A DNA stretch of 64,000 nucleotides from Paracoccus sp. MBLB3053 (GCF_031822435.1 NZ_JAVQLW010000004.1:124001-188000); one strand, 5' to 3'; positions 25,563 to 34,332 are shown, counted from the stretch's first letter. The notes: generated by a model from the letters alone, not told the origin. Numbers and translations: made by a program.

Positions 25563-26759
25563 TCAGGCCGCTGCCAGACGGTCGGCGAAGCCGCGCGGGT
25601 CGTAGTCATAGACCCAATCGGTATTGATTCCCGTGGTCCGCGGGTCTTCCTTGGCGCGGCGGGCATATTCGGCATCACGCGCTGCCATCTGCTCCTCGGT
25701 GGGCAGGTGGTAGGTGCGGCCGCGCTCGCGCGCCTCAAGCTGGACGCGACTCGTGCGGGGCAGGCGTTCCGCCTCGTAGCCGGCCAGCGCGGCGCCCAGA
25801 TCCTTGGGGTTCAGCGCCAGAGACTCGGCCAGCACATAGGCGTCCTCGATCGCCATCGCCGCGCCTTGCGACAGGAATGGCAGCATGGGGTGGCAGGCGT
25901 CGCCCAGCAGAGTGACCGCGCCCTTTGACCATGTGGCCATGGGATCGCGATCGAACAGGCCCCAGTTGTAGACATCGGTAACGCCCGAGAAGAGCTTCTG
26001 CAGATCGGGATGCCAGCCCTCGAAATCCGCCAGCATCTCGGCGCGGGTCACGCGGGTGCTCCAGCTTTCGGTGACCCATTCGGCGGCCTCGGTGACGGCA
26101 ACGATGTTCACGGCCTCGCCGCCCTTGACGTAATAGGTCACAACATGCGCCTTGGGACCCATCCAGAACGAGCTTGCTGGCGCGACGTAATCAACCACGC
26201 CTCCGGTCGGAACCAGCGCGCGATAGCATTGATGTCCGGTCCAGCGCAGGTCACCCGCCCCGAACATCGCCTCGCGCACGACAGATCGGACACCATCGGC
26301 ACCGATGATCAGGTCGGCCTCGAAGGTCGATCCGTCCTGAAAGCGCGCTTGGGCGCCGGTCGGGGTATTGGAGATTCCCGTGCATTTCTGGCCGAAGCGG
26401 CAGATCTCGCGCGGAATGTTCGATACGAAGACGTCCAGCAGGTCGGCGCGATGGACATGCACGAAGGGGGCCTGGTAATGGGCGCGGAAATCACCGCCAA
26501 GGTCGATGCGGAAATTCTCGCGCCCGGTCTTCCAATGCCGCCCCGTTACCGCACGGGGATAAAAGGCCGTCCTCATCAGGTCGCTTTCCAGACCCATTCC
26601 GATGATGGACTTTACCGCGTTGGGCGTCATCTGGACGCCCGCCCCGACTTCGCCAAAGGCTGGGGCCTGTTCGAAGATCGTGACATCGAACCCTTTCCGC
26701 AGCAGGGCGCATGCGGTCGCGGTTCCACCGATGCCACCGCCAATAATGCCAATTTTCAT
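25563..26759 (-). CDS. nicC: FAD-dependent monooxygenase, 6-hydroxynicotinate 3-monooxygenase type (NicC-like)
   Basis: 398 residues. Group A flavoprotein hydroxylase: Rossmann motif IIGGGIGGTATACALL (residues 4-19), a DG motif IIGADGVRSVVREAMFG and a GD motif VTLLGDACHPMLPFLSQGAAMAIEDAYVLA. NicC turns 6-hydroxynicotinate into 2,5-dihydroxypyridine by decarboxylative hydroxylation, which then feeds NicX. The context makes this likely, but 6-hydroxy-3-succinoylpyridine hydroxylase, an enzyme with the same product, is an alternative. It starts 22 nt after the ABC permease gene, so it belongs to the importer operon. Confidence 0.82.
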   Translation of the reverse strand: MKIGIIGGGIGGTATACALLRKGFDVTIFEQAPAFGEVGAGVQMTPNAVKSIIGMGLESDLMRTAFYPRAVTGRHWKTGRENFRIDLGGDFRAHYQAPFVHVHRADLLDVFVSNIPREICRFGQKCTGISNTPTGAQARFQDGSTFEADLIIGADGVRSVVREAMFGAGDLRWTGHQCYRALVPTGGVVDYVAPASSFWMGPKAHVVTYYVKGGEAVNIVAVTEAAEWVTESWSTRVTRAEMLADFEGWHPDLQKLFSGVTDVYNWGLFDRDPMATWSKGAVTLLGDACHPMLPFLSQGAAMAIEDAYVLAESLALNPKDLGAALAGYEAERLPRTSRVQLEARERGRTYHLPTEEQMAARDAEYARRAKEDPRTTGINTDWVYDYDPRGFADRLAAA

Positions 26760-26781
26760 GTCGGTATCCTTGTCGTTCTTG

Positions 26782-27543
26782 TCAGTCGCGCCAACGCAGC
26801 AGACGCTTTTCGACCCGGCCGAGAACGCCGCGTTCCAAAAGCTGCATGGCGATGATGAAGAGGATCGCGACGGCCGCTACTTCGCGCATCCGAAGCTGCC
26901 GGAAGCTGTGAAAGATGGAGGCGCCGATACCCTCGGGTTGGCCGATGGCCTCGACCACGACCACAAGCTTCCACGACAGCGCAAAGGAGAAGCGCATAGC
27001 GGTCAGCAGGGCCGGGACCAGTTGCGGGATCAGGACGGCCATGATCCGGACAGGGGCGGGCAGGTGATATATCTGCGCCATTTCGTCCAGCGACCTGTCG
27101 CGGGCCTGTACGTTTGACCGCACGATATTTGCGACGAAGGGCAGGACGGCGATGGTCAGTGCGACAAAGCCCGCAGTCTCTCCAGTGCCCAAAGCGAGGA
27201 TCGCGAAGATGATGTAGACCGGGTCCGGGACCGCCAAGGCAAGCGCCAGCAGAGGCTGGAAAAACGCTTCGGTTCGGGCGTTGAGGCCAATGATCAGTCC
27301 CAAGATGGTGCCCGCGACCGAGGCGGCGGCGAAGGATGCCAGCACACGGCCCAACGTCAGGACAAAATCGTTCCAGAATGCCTGCGATCCAAGCGCCGCC
27401 TGCATGGCCTGAAGCGTCGGAACGATGCCTGGCACCCAGGGGCGAAAGTTCAGCGCCATGAAATGCCAGATCAGCAGCATCAGTCCGATGGCGACGATCC
27501 CGGCCCCCGGCTTGCCCAGCGAGAGGTTCTTCACAAGCTGCAT
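26782..27543 (-). CDS. ABC transporter permease (SsuC/TauC type), second of two
   Basis: 253 residues from the ATG at 27543, with about six membrane helices and the EAA loop RDRSLDEMAQIYHLPAPVRIMAVLIPQLVPAL. A TTG at 27588 with GGAG just upstream, overlapping the ATPase stop, is a credible alternative start. With the permease at 28415-29158 it would make a heterodimeric channel for the substrate of the adjacent pyridine pathway, for example 6-hydroxynicotinate or nicotinate. Close 3' linkage to nicC supports this. Confidence 0.85.
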   Translation of the reverse strand: MQLVKNLSLGKPGAGIVAIGLMLLIWHFMALNFRPWVPGIVPTLQAMQAALGSQAFWNDFVLTLGRVLASFAAASVAGTILGLIIGLNARTEAFFQPLLALALAVPDPVYIIFAILALGTGETAGFVALTIAVLPFVANIVRSNVQARDRSLDEMAQIYHLPAPVRIMAVLIPQLVPALLTAMRFSFALSWKLVVVVEAIGQPEGIGASIFHSFRQLRMREVAAVAILFIIAMQLLERGVLGRVEKRLLRWRD

Positions 27544-27580
27544 CAGCGTAGGAAGGACGGAACGGTTTCCAAAGTCGGGA

Positions 27581-28378
27581 TTATGCAACGGCCTGCTCCG
27601 TGGTCGCGGACAGGCCCCACGGCGCCTGCACCCGGCGGATGATGTCGCCCTCGATCTCCGAGATGCGCGGGTCGTCATAGTCCCGCGGACGCTCCAGCGG
27701 GACTATGTAGTCCTCGTGGATTCGTGCCGGGCCCCGGGTCAGGATCAGGATCCGGTCTGCCAGATAGACCGCCTCGCGGATCGAATGGGTGACGAAGACA
27801 ACGGTGGCGTTCGTCCGCTGGCAGATGCCGGTCAGTTCTTGCCGCAGCGCGCGCGCGGTGACTTCGTCCAGGGTCGAGAGCGGCTCGTCCATCAGGATGT
27901 AGGACGGGTTGACGATCAGAGACCGCGCGATCGAGACACGCTGCCGCTGGCCACCCGACAGGCGCATCGGCCAGGAATCCTTGAATTGCGAGATATGCAG
28001 GATCGAGAGCAACTCGTCGATCCGCCTTTCCCATTCGTCGCGCGGCACGCTGGACGCAGCCAGCGTCATCTCGAGGTTCTGCCGCACACTGCGCCAGGGC
28101 AGCAGGCGATGGGACTGGAAGACATAGCCAAGCCGTGGCGGCTTTGACTTGGGCCCAAACAGTTCCTGATCCTCTACGAACACCTTGCCCCGGCTTGGGG
28201 GATTCAGTCCCGATATGACATTGAGCATGGATGACTTGCCGCAGCCCGAAGGGCCGAGGATTGCCACGAATTCGCCACGGCGAATGTCGAAATCTAGTTT
28301 TCTGACGGCCTCGTACTTGCCGTAGGACACGCCAAGATCTTCGACACGCAAGACCGATGAACGAGCGTCTGTGGTCAT
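27581..28378 (-). CDS. ABC transporter ATP-binding protein (SsuB/TauB type)
   Basis: 265 residues. Walker A GPSGCGKSS, Q-loop in VFQSHRLLPW, signature LSGGQRQR, Walker B YILMDEPLSTLDE and H-loop VFVTHSIREAVYL are all intact. It energises the importer formed with the two flanking permeases and the periplasmic protein. Operon order on this strand: binding protein, permease, ATPase, permease, nicC. Confidence 0.93.
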   Translation of the reverse strand: MTTDARSSVLRVEDLGVSYGKYEAVRKLDFDIRRGEFVAILGPSGCGKSSMLNVISGLNPPSRGKVFVEDQELFGPKSKPPRLGYVFQSHRLLPWRSVRQNLEMTLAASSVPRDEWERRIDELLSILHISQFKDSWPMRLSGGQRQRVSIARSLIVNPSYILMDEPLSTLDEVTARALRQELTGICQRTNATVVFVTHSIREAVYLADRILILTRGPARIHEDYIVPLERPRDYDDPRISEIEGDIIRRVQAPWGLSATTEQAVA

Positions 28379-28414
28379 TCGGATCTTCCTTTCTGGGATG
28401 GTTCGCGGCAGCCC

Positions 28415-29158
28415 TCAGCGCCAGCGGAACGTGTATTTCTCAAGATTGCGGATGAGGCCGTATTCGGCGAGCAGCACGATCACCATGAACACGAGCAGCC
28501 AAAGATGAACCTCGATCATCAGCATGTATTCCCACGCGTGATCGAATTTCGCACCGAACCCCATGCGCGCGGCCCCGAAGATTTCGGCCACGACGATGAC
28601 CTTCCATGCAAGCGCATGGGCGTTCCTCAAGGCCGCGAAGACATAGGGGGCGACGAAAGGCACCCAGATATGGCGCACCTTGGCGAGCAGTCCCAGATGG
28701 TAAATCTGGGCCATCTCATCCAGTTCGCGGTCGGCGCTTTTCAGGCCGTCGCGCATCCCCACCGCCATGTAGGGAAAGGTGATGAACGCCACGACCAGAA
28801 CATATCCCGCCTCGGAGCCCTTGAAGATGGCGAGTGCGAGGATCGCGGCAATCGCGCTGGGAGTGCGCAACGCTGCAGTGACGTAATAGCCCAGAACCTC
28901 ACCCAGGAAGGCCGAGCGGGCCATGATGAAAGCCGCGACAAATCCGGCAGCTATGCCCAGTGCCAGCCCGCCCAGAACACGCGCGAGCGTGATGCCGATA
29001 TTGGACCAGGTATCTGCACTGGACAGGAAATGCGGTAGCGCCTTCAGCACCGTGCCCGGAGATTCGATGAATGTCGCCTGAGCTGCCGCCAGATACCAGA
29101 GTGGTATCAGCAGCAGCAGCGCCAGCACCGACCAGGCCGATTTCTCGATCCTGCTCAT
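28415..29158 (-). CDS. ABC transporter permease (SsuC/TauC type), first of two
   Basis: 247 residues with about six membrane spans. EAA loop ADRELDEMAQIYHLGLLAKVRHIWVPFVAPYVFAAL near residue 150. It begins 5 nt after the binding-protein stop. It shares the EMAQIYHL core with the other permease in the operon but is otherwise clearly different, which suggests a heterodimer instead of the usual homodimer of this class. Confidence 0.88.
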   Translation of the reverse strand: MSRIEKSAWSVLALLLLIPLWYLAAAQATFIESPGTVLKALPHFLSSADTWSNIGITLARVLGGLALGIAAGFVAAFIMARSAFLGEVLGYYVTAALRTPSAIAAILALAIFKGSEAGYVLVVAFITFPYMAVGMRDGLKSADRELDEMAQIYHLGLLAKVRHIWVPFVAPYVFAALRNAHALAWKVIVVAEIFGAARMGFGAKFDHAWEYMLMIEVHLWLLVFMVIVLLAEYGLIRNLEKYTFRWR

Positions 29159-29163
29159 GTCGA

Positions 29164-30165
29164 TCAGCTCCGCGGTCCTGCGACTTCTTCCAGCGTGACC
29201 AGCGTGCCCTCGGGAACGCTTTCAATGACCGTTCCATCCTCCGCCAATTTGTCCAGGAATCGGGTGGCGGCCTCTCGCTTCTCGGCTGACCAGTCGTTCG
29301 AGAAATAGTCATAGCTGCGACCATTCTCGATGATCTTGTCCAGCACGGCCGGATCCGTCAGCCCCAGTTTTTCGGTGACATAGGGCTTGCGCATGATCTC
29401 ATAGTCACTGTCGCGAAGCAGGGCGATGGCCTCGTCATAGGCGTCGCGCACGGCATAGGCCAGTTCCGGGTTCTCGCGCAGCCAATCGCCATGAGCCGCC
29501 ATGTTGGTGATCCAGGGGGCGAACCCATCATTGAATTTCGCATAATCCGCATGAGCCTGCAGCAGATAGCGCCCGTCCGTCTTGACCATGGCCTCGGAGG
29601 CGAAGGATTCGAAGTTAAAGATCGCGTCCACCTCGCCCTGAGCGAGCAGGGGAACAAGTGCGCCCGGCCCGACCTGCGACAGTTCGTATTCCTTCAGAAC
29701 GTCGAAGCCGTACATTTCCTGGACGATGAGGCGGATGAAGGAGGTGGTGCCGGACTCGGCCCCGAAATGCCCGACTTTATGGCCTTTCAGGTCTGCAGGG
29801 GTCTTGGCCTCCGACGAGCCGGGCACGATGATGCCGAGATAAAGGTTTCCGACGGGATAGAAGGCAGACACGTCGAACCCCTCGGCGCGGGCAAGCGCGA
29901 TGCCCAGCAGATCGTTGTCCATCGCGATGTCGGCATTGCCGATCAGGAAGTTCTGGAACAGGCCAGCATCAGGCAGGTATTCGAACTTGCCGTCGAATCC
30001 GTGTTTCTTGTCCAGTCCCTCACCCTGGATGATCATCATCGGCAGGCCGCCGATGCTCCCGGCAACGGCTTGCATGGTCACATTCGGCAGATCATCGGCA
30101 GACGCAGAGAGCGCAGTCGAAATCAGCGTCGCGGCAAGCATGCCGCGAAATACGGTCTTGTTCAT
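29164..30165 (-). CDS. ABC transporter substrate-binding protein (NMT1/SsuA-like)
   Basis: 333 residues. Signal peptide MNKTVFRGMLAATLISTALSASADD, cleaved near residue 24. The mature part is an NMT1/THI5-like periplasmic binding fold: VAGSIGGLPMMIIQGEGLDKKHG, FLIGNADIAMDND and LKGHKVGHFGAESGT. Proteins of this group bind sulfonates, pyrimidine precursors and aromatic or heterocyclic acids. First gene of the importer-nicC operon, so it probably binds the pyridine carboxylate degraded by the nic enzymes. Confidence 0.88.
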   Translation of the reverse strand: MNKTVFRGMLAATLISTALSASADDLPNVTMQAVAGSIGGLPMMIIQGEGLDKKHGFDGKFEYLPDAGLFQNFLIGNADIAMDNDLLGIALARAEGFDVSAFYPVGNLYLGIIVPGSSEAKTPADLKGHKVGHFGAESGTTSFIRLIVQEMYGFDVLKEYELSQVGPGALVPLLAQGEVDAIFNFESFASEAMVKTDGRYLLQAHADYAKFNDGFAPWITNMAAHGDWLRENPELAYAVRDAYDEAIALLRDSDYEIMRKPYVTEKLGLTDPAVLDKIIENGRSYDYFSNDWSAEKREAATRFLDKLAEDGTVIESVPEGTLVTLEEVAGPRS

Positions 30166-30218
30166 GGGTCATCCTGTTGGGTTGTTTTCTCGCGATTGAG
30201 GATGACGATATCGAGTCG

Positions 30219-30250
30219 AATTAATTAATCAAGCACATAATTAATTAACT
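30219..30250. promoter_or_regulatory. tandem TTAATTAA operators between importer operon and TetR gene
   Basis: AATTAATTAATC (30219-30230) is the exact reverse complement of the site before nicE, and a second AATTAATTAA follows at 30239-30248. TCGAGT precedes the first copy, as at nicE. The pair lies between the divergent starts at 30165 and 30382, 20 bp apart from start to start (about two helical turns). Likely TetR binding sites. Confidence 0.65.
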
Positions 30251-30381
30251 TTGACCTCGGTGCTCTTACTGTGAAATATGCTCGGCATAGACGCTTCGTC
30301 AGGCGAGAATTGTGGACATATGCTCAATCGTGAAGCATCCGGTCGCGAGGCTCGGCTCAAGATCAAGGAACAAAGACTGTC

Positions 30382-31068
30382 ATGTCCAACTCTCAGACTA
30401 CTGCCAGCGACAAGCCTGCCCGGAGGACACGCCGCCCCGGCAGACCCGAAGGGCAGACGAACCTGGCCGACGAGATTCTGGATGCGGCCGAAATCATGTT
30501 CGCCGAACTTGGCTATTCAGGCACCACGCTACGTCAGGTTGCCGAAAAGCTGGGCGTGACGCCCGCCATGATCGCCTATTACTTCCAGAGCAAAGACAAC
30601 CTGTTTCGCGCCGTTTTCTTGCGGCGTGGCCAAGGAATATCGGACAGCCGGATGGAACGGCTCTCCGAGCTTGAGGGAAAGCCGGGCAAGATTGTCGAGG
30701 ATCTCGTCCGTGCCTTCATCGAACCTTCGGCCAGGCTTTATGGCGATCAACAGGGCAGGGCATTCCTGCGCCTTCATGCACGCCTGCATATGGAGCCGGA
30801 GGCGCTGTCATTCGAGTTGCGAAGGACCGTCTATAACGAGTCGACGCGCGCCTATGCCCGCGCTTTCGCCGAGCTTCTGCCGCAACTATCCGAGCGCGAG
30901 ATATACCAGCGGATGTCGCTGCTGATCGGCGCCTATCTCTACGCATTCTCGGGAACAAGCCGGTTGGGCGAGTTTCTGGTAACGGACGAGGGCGAATCGA
31001 CCCGAGGTCTGACTGAAAATATTATAGCTTTCGGAACCGCAGGCATGATGAGCAGGTCCAACGTTTAG
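30382..31068 (+). CDS. TetR/AcrR-family transcriptional regulator
   Basis: 228 residues. The N-terminal HTH reads LADEILDAAEIMFAELGYSGTTLRQVAEKLGVTPAMIAYYFQSKDNLFRAVF (about residues 27-80), with a basic, Pro-rich lead RRTRRPGRPEG. The C-terminal domain resembles the TetR_C group common in pyridine and pyrimidine catabolism repressors. It is divergent from the importer operon and is the obvious candidate to regulate both nic transcripts through the shared AT-rich palindromes. Known Pseudomonas nic clusters use a MarR-type NicR, so regulation here differs. Confidence 0.88.
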   Translation: MSNSQTTASDKPARRTRRPGRPEGQTNLADEILDAAEIMFAELGYSGTTLRQVAEKLGVTPAMIAYYFQSKDNLFRAVFLRRGQGISDSRMERLSELEGKPGKIVEDLVRAFIEPSARLYGDQQGRAFLRLHARLHMEPEALSFELRRTVYNESTRAYARAFAELLPQLSEREIYQRMSLLIGAYLYAFSGTSRLGEFLVTDEGESTRGLTENIIAFGTAGMMSRSNV

Positions 31069-31214
31069 GTGTTTGATCCCACGTTCGCGTAGTAAAATTT
31101 ATGGCCAGATAACGTCAGTTGCCGGTCGCCCGCGGCCTAGAGTGGAAGACCTGATGTGGGACGCCCGAACGGAAGCTAATGCGCTCCGAGCAGCATGTTG
31201 CGGAGTACAAATTG

Positions 31215-31385
31215 GAAGGCTTGGCTGAGGCGGGCGACCTGACCCTCGGGTATGGCGGGTCGGCCCTTACCTGCCGCTCGGCCTGCCACCATGCTGCGCG
31301 ACAGCACCCGCCGAAGCAGCCCCTCAGGCACCGCGCAGCGAAACCCGTGATGAGATGGCAACGATGCGGACGAAGCGGACGTGCG
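31215..31385 (+). repeat. dispersed decayed intergenic repeat, copy C
   Basis: In the 359-bp gap 31069-31427, where no gene is supported. It starts TTGGCTGAGGCGGGCG, identical to the start of copy D, and carries CCGCGCAGCGAA and TGATGAGATGG like copy B. Confidence 0.55.
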
Positions 31386-31427
31386 CTGCTTGCAGGGACG
31401 CTGCCGCTTCGCGCCCGCCCTCCGGCT

Positions 31428-32447
31428 TCAGTCCTTAACTATGGCCGTGGGAAACACCCAAGTTCCGTCCAGTATCTCCTCGTGAGGCCGATACATCCGC
31501 ACCAGATAGTTCCACCCTGCTGAGATTGGAAGGCAGTTCGGCACGCCCTCCTTACAGTCTCCGAACTGCACCGTGACGGAGCCATCTTCCGACTTTGAAG
31601 CTGTTACATTGTTCAGAGAATAACGGTTGAGGTCATTCTTCTGAAAATAGCCGTCAGCGTTATAAACACTGATCGACCAAAAGCCGTCGACTGGCACCTT
31701 GCCCACAGTCAGGCGATACGTTGTCTTCCCGTCGTTATGCTCCGGCGTGACACCGGCATAGTAGGCGTCCGTGAGTGGGTTGCCCCCCCAGCCGCTGGCT
31801 GTTCCGATCAGGTGCTGAACCTCATCGACCTTCTCTTTTGGACCAAACATGCGGGCTGAGTCGATTCCGCCGTTAGCCGCGGCCAATGCGTTCAAGGCGT
31901 TTCTCAACCCCGTCGCCTGCTCCCGGTTCCAGTCCGGGATTTCGAACACGGCTCCCTGTCCTTGCTCGATCTGCATCGCGTCCTGAGCCCGATGAACCGC
32001 AGCCAGATCATCCGGATTTTCCGGATCAACAAAGGTGCGGATGAGGAACAGCACATAGCGGGTTCCGACCTGATCCTGCGTGAAGTGGTGAACTCCGGAA
32101 TCGTAGATGACTGCGGGCGTATAATGATCCTCGTTGATCACTTGCAGACTGCGAAAACGGCTGTCAGCCGCAGGCAGCGTCACGGTGGCAGGACCGGCCC
32201 CAAGGTCAGCGATGGCATAGGAATAGAGCGTGTCCCGGTTCATTCGGATGACATCCTGCTTTTCCACCGGCACAGGCTCGCGAGCGTGAAGGAAACTGCC
32301 GAAAGCGCCCGAGGCGACGAATTTGGCGAAGTAAAGATCACTCTCCACGCGGGTGAAGTTGTCGACGGTCACGCGATCCGCAGCAGATGCGGGGATGCCC
32401 ACGCCGATGCAAGCCGCACACAGAAATCCGAAGCAAAGCTTAATCAT
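31428..32447 (-). CDS. periplasmic DUF1254/DUF1214-domain protein
   Basis: 339 residues. The ATG at 32447 has GGAG 7 nt upstream. Signal peptide MIKLCFGFLCAACIGVGIPASAAD. The N-terminal domain is of DUF1254 type (NFTRVESDLYFAKFV...EKQDVIRMNRDTLYSYAIADL) and the C-terminal domain of DUF1214 type (GGNPLTDAYYAG..., KVPVDGFWSISVYNADGYFQ, ending NYLVRMYRPHEEILDGTW). Function is not known; these domains usually occur together in secreted proteins. No operon partner. Confidence 0.85.
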   Translation of the reverse strand: MIKLCFGFLCAACIGVGIPASAADRVTVDNFTRVESDLYFAKFVASGAFGSFLHAREPVPVEKQDVIRMNRDTLYSYAIADLGAGPATVTLPAADSRFRSLQVINEDHYTPAVIYDSGVHHFTQDQVGTRYVLFLIRTFVDPENPDDLAAVHRAQDAMQIEQGQGAVFEIPDWNREQATGLRNALNALAAANGGIDSARMFGPKEKVDEVQHLIGTASGWGGNPLTDAYYAGVTPEHNDGKTTYRLTVGKVPVDGFWSISVYNADGYFQKNDLNRYSLNNVTASKSEDGSVTVQFGDCKEGVPNCLPISAGWNYLVRMYRPHEEILDGTWVFPTAIVKD

Positions 32448-32704
32448 GGGAGAACTCCGAAACATCGACGGAATGGATCGCTCGAACGGTATCTCTAGTC
32501 GTGTCTATTCCGCATCATTAAAATCCCCTCGGTCAGAAGGGGCAAGGAATGATTTTCCTTTCGACATGGTTGCTGGTCTTCCAGTCGTATCAAAACGTGC
32601 GGCCTGCCCAAGGCCGCACAAAAATAAACGGCCCCGGCCAAGGCTGCCGCACCGCAAGTGAGTGGCAGCTAAGGGCTCCGAGTATCAAGCTGTGGTGCGG
32701 AAAT

Positions 32705-32860
32705 TAGCAGATTTGGCTGAGGCGGGCGTCCCGCCGTTCGGATAGGAATGGCCGGCCCATTGCTGCCGGTCGAGCATCGCCGTTGCCCGCACCGCGGTGC
32801 TCGCGGAAGCCGCCGCTCAGACGCCGCGCAGCGAAAGCCTCGATGGAATTTCGGCGATGC
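32705..32860 (+). repeat. dispersed decayed intergenic repeat, copy D
   Basis: Contains TTGGCTGAGGCGGGCG (shared with copy C), GGCCCATTGCTGCCGGTCG, GAAGCCGCCGCTCAGACG and GCCGCGCAGCGAAAGCC. It is the best-preserved copy and lies in the gene-poor stretch 32448-33138. Confidence 0.55.
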
Positions 32861-32966
32861 GGGAAAAAGCATACACCCAATTATCACCGAGATCTTTCAG
32901 AACGGCTGCAGCCAGAATCTCGATGCGCTCCTCCCGCTGTTGTCTGGCCTCAGGGACTGATTTCAT
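32817..32966 (-). CDS. possible small protein or truncated gene
   Basis: 49 codons on the minus strand from the ATG at 32966. The first ~36 residues (MKSVPEARQQREERIEILAA..., VLKDLGDNWVYAFSR) look like natural helical protein, while the last dozen are encoded by repeat copy D. It may be the 5' end of a lost gene. No family is recognised, and the frame could be accidental. Confidence 0.25.
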   Translation of the reverse strand: MKSVPEARQQREERIEILAAAVLKDLGDNWVYAFSRIAEIPSRLSLRGV

Positions 32967-33138
32967 GGGACCCCCGAGGTCAAAGCGGCGAGCGGTGTGC
33001 TCTTCTCATATGGAATTCAGTCCTCCCTCGTTCCCCAAGGAACAGTGACCGGGCAACCTACCGCCAGCAGGCACCTGGAGTTTTCCGGCAAGCGGGTTTC
33101 ATCTCGGTGTAAATGGCATCAATCGTTCAGGGCGGACC

Positions 33139-34332
33139 TCACCTCTCAGGGAAAAGCCCGGGCATCCAGCTGGAAGCCAAACTAGCGGGGAAATGCACCC
33201 TGAGCGGAGCGCGCGGGCTATCTGACTTAATCGCTTCTAGCTCCAAAAGGCGCGAGGTAACTTTCCGAGCCTGCCGGTCGCTCACCCCCAACATGTTCGG
33301 AATGACACCGCGATCGATCTCGCCCTCCATCAGCAATGCGCCAAGGATACGGTCGCTGCCTTTGAGCACTTCGCCACGGCGTTCCTCCCGGACGGCCCAC
33401 TCCATTACCCTGCCGCGCAGTTCGGCTGGCCGCATCAGGGCGTGCATGAACTCCACCTGGTCGATGCATTTCTCCAGGAAGAAGCTCGCGAATTCTGCCA
33501 GTCGCGCCTCCGAAAGCGCGCCACGCCCATCGGCCCCACCCGGCCGGGGTGCGTCTGCGGCTGCAAGCCGGCGTTTGTATTCCTCGGCGTTGCGCCCGAG
33601 GCCCCGCGACGCCGACCAGAGGCCCGCGGAACTCACGCTCTCGGCCAGCATGGCATGGGCGACCATGCGGGAGACACGACCGTTCAGATCCGGGAAGGGA
33701 TGGATCCAAACCAGGCGGTGATGCGCACATGCCGCATAGATTATCTTCCCCGTTTTTCCTTGGAAACCGAACATCCGGTGCAGGTGATCGAGCAGGCGTG
33801 GCACAGCACCCGGGCTTGGCGGGATATGCGCACCAACTTGGACAAAGCCGTCTCTAAAGGCGCCGGGAATAATCGGGATCAGCTTCCCGTCAAGGCCCTC
33901 CTGAACCAGCAACTCTTCCGGCAGCCCCTCGCAGAAACGTGCATGGATCTCCTTCAAGCTTTCAGGGTGCAGCGGGCTTTCGGTGAGCCCGCCGCCATCG
34001 ATCCAGCTTTGCACCAAGATATGGGAGACTGCTTCTCGCTGAAGGTTGCGTTTCTCGGGGTCAGCGCTGAAATCTTGCCGTAAGGCGCGTTCGATATCGA
34101 TCGGATGAGTGTTATGCCCCTCGATCAGGTTGGAATAGTAGCAGTTCATCGAGCGGACCAGACCAGCCAAGGCAGGTCGCATCCCCTCCGGAAGGCTTGC
34201 CGAAAGGGCCGTGGACTTCATCGCGAGGTCGAGCGAAAGATCGGTCAGCACCGACCGATGGCGCGAAGCTTCCTCCGAAATGAGCGGCTCCATACTGGCA
34301 CCGGTCTCTCCTCTGTCCTCTAGCTTCGCCAT
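33139..34332 (-). CDS. Fic family protein with variant HPFxDLNGR motif
   Basis: 397 residues from the ATG at 34332 (GGAGG 5 nt upstream). The Fic core motif is HPFPDLNGRVSR at 211-222: the usual Gly before Asn is Leu, which alters the anion-binding nest for the nucleotide phosphates. The N-terminal inhibitory motif SNLIEG (67-72) fits class II. The C-terminal ~90 residues include an HTH-like segment (GVIPNMLGVSDRQARKVTSRLLEL). It may be an adenylyltransferase with altered chemistry or a relaxed/inactive version. It differs clearly from the Fic protein at 1215-2336. Confidence 0.85.
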   Translation of the reverse strand: MAKLEDRGETGASMEPLISEEASRHRSVLTDLSLDLAMKSTALSASLPEGMRPALAGLVRSMNCYYSNLIEGHNTHPIDIERALRQDFSADPEKRNLQREAVSHILVQSWIDGGGLTESPLHPESLKEIHARFCEGLPEELLVQEGLDGKLIPIIPGAFRDGFVQVGAHIPPSPGAVPRLLDHLHRMFGFQGKTGKIIYAACAHHRLVWIHPFPDLNGRVSRMVAHAMLAESVSSAGLWSASRGLGRNAEEYKRRLAAADAPRPGGADGRGALSEARLAEFASFFLEKCIDQVEFMHALMRPAELRGRVMEWAVREERRGEVLKGSDRILGALLMEGEIDRGVIPNMLGVSDRQARKVTSRLLELEAIKSDSPRAPLRVHFPASLASSWMPGLFPER

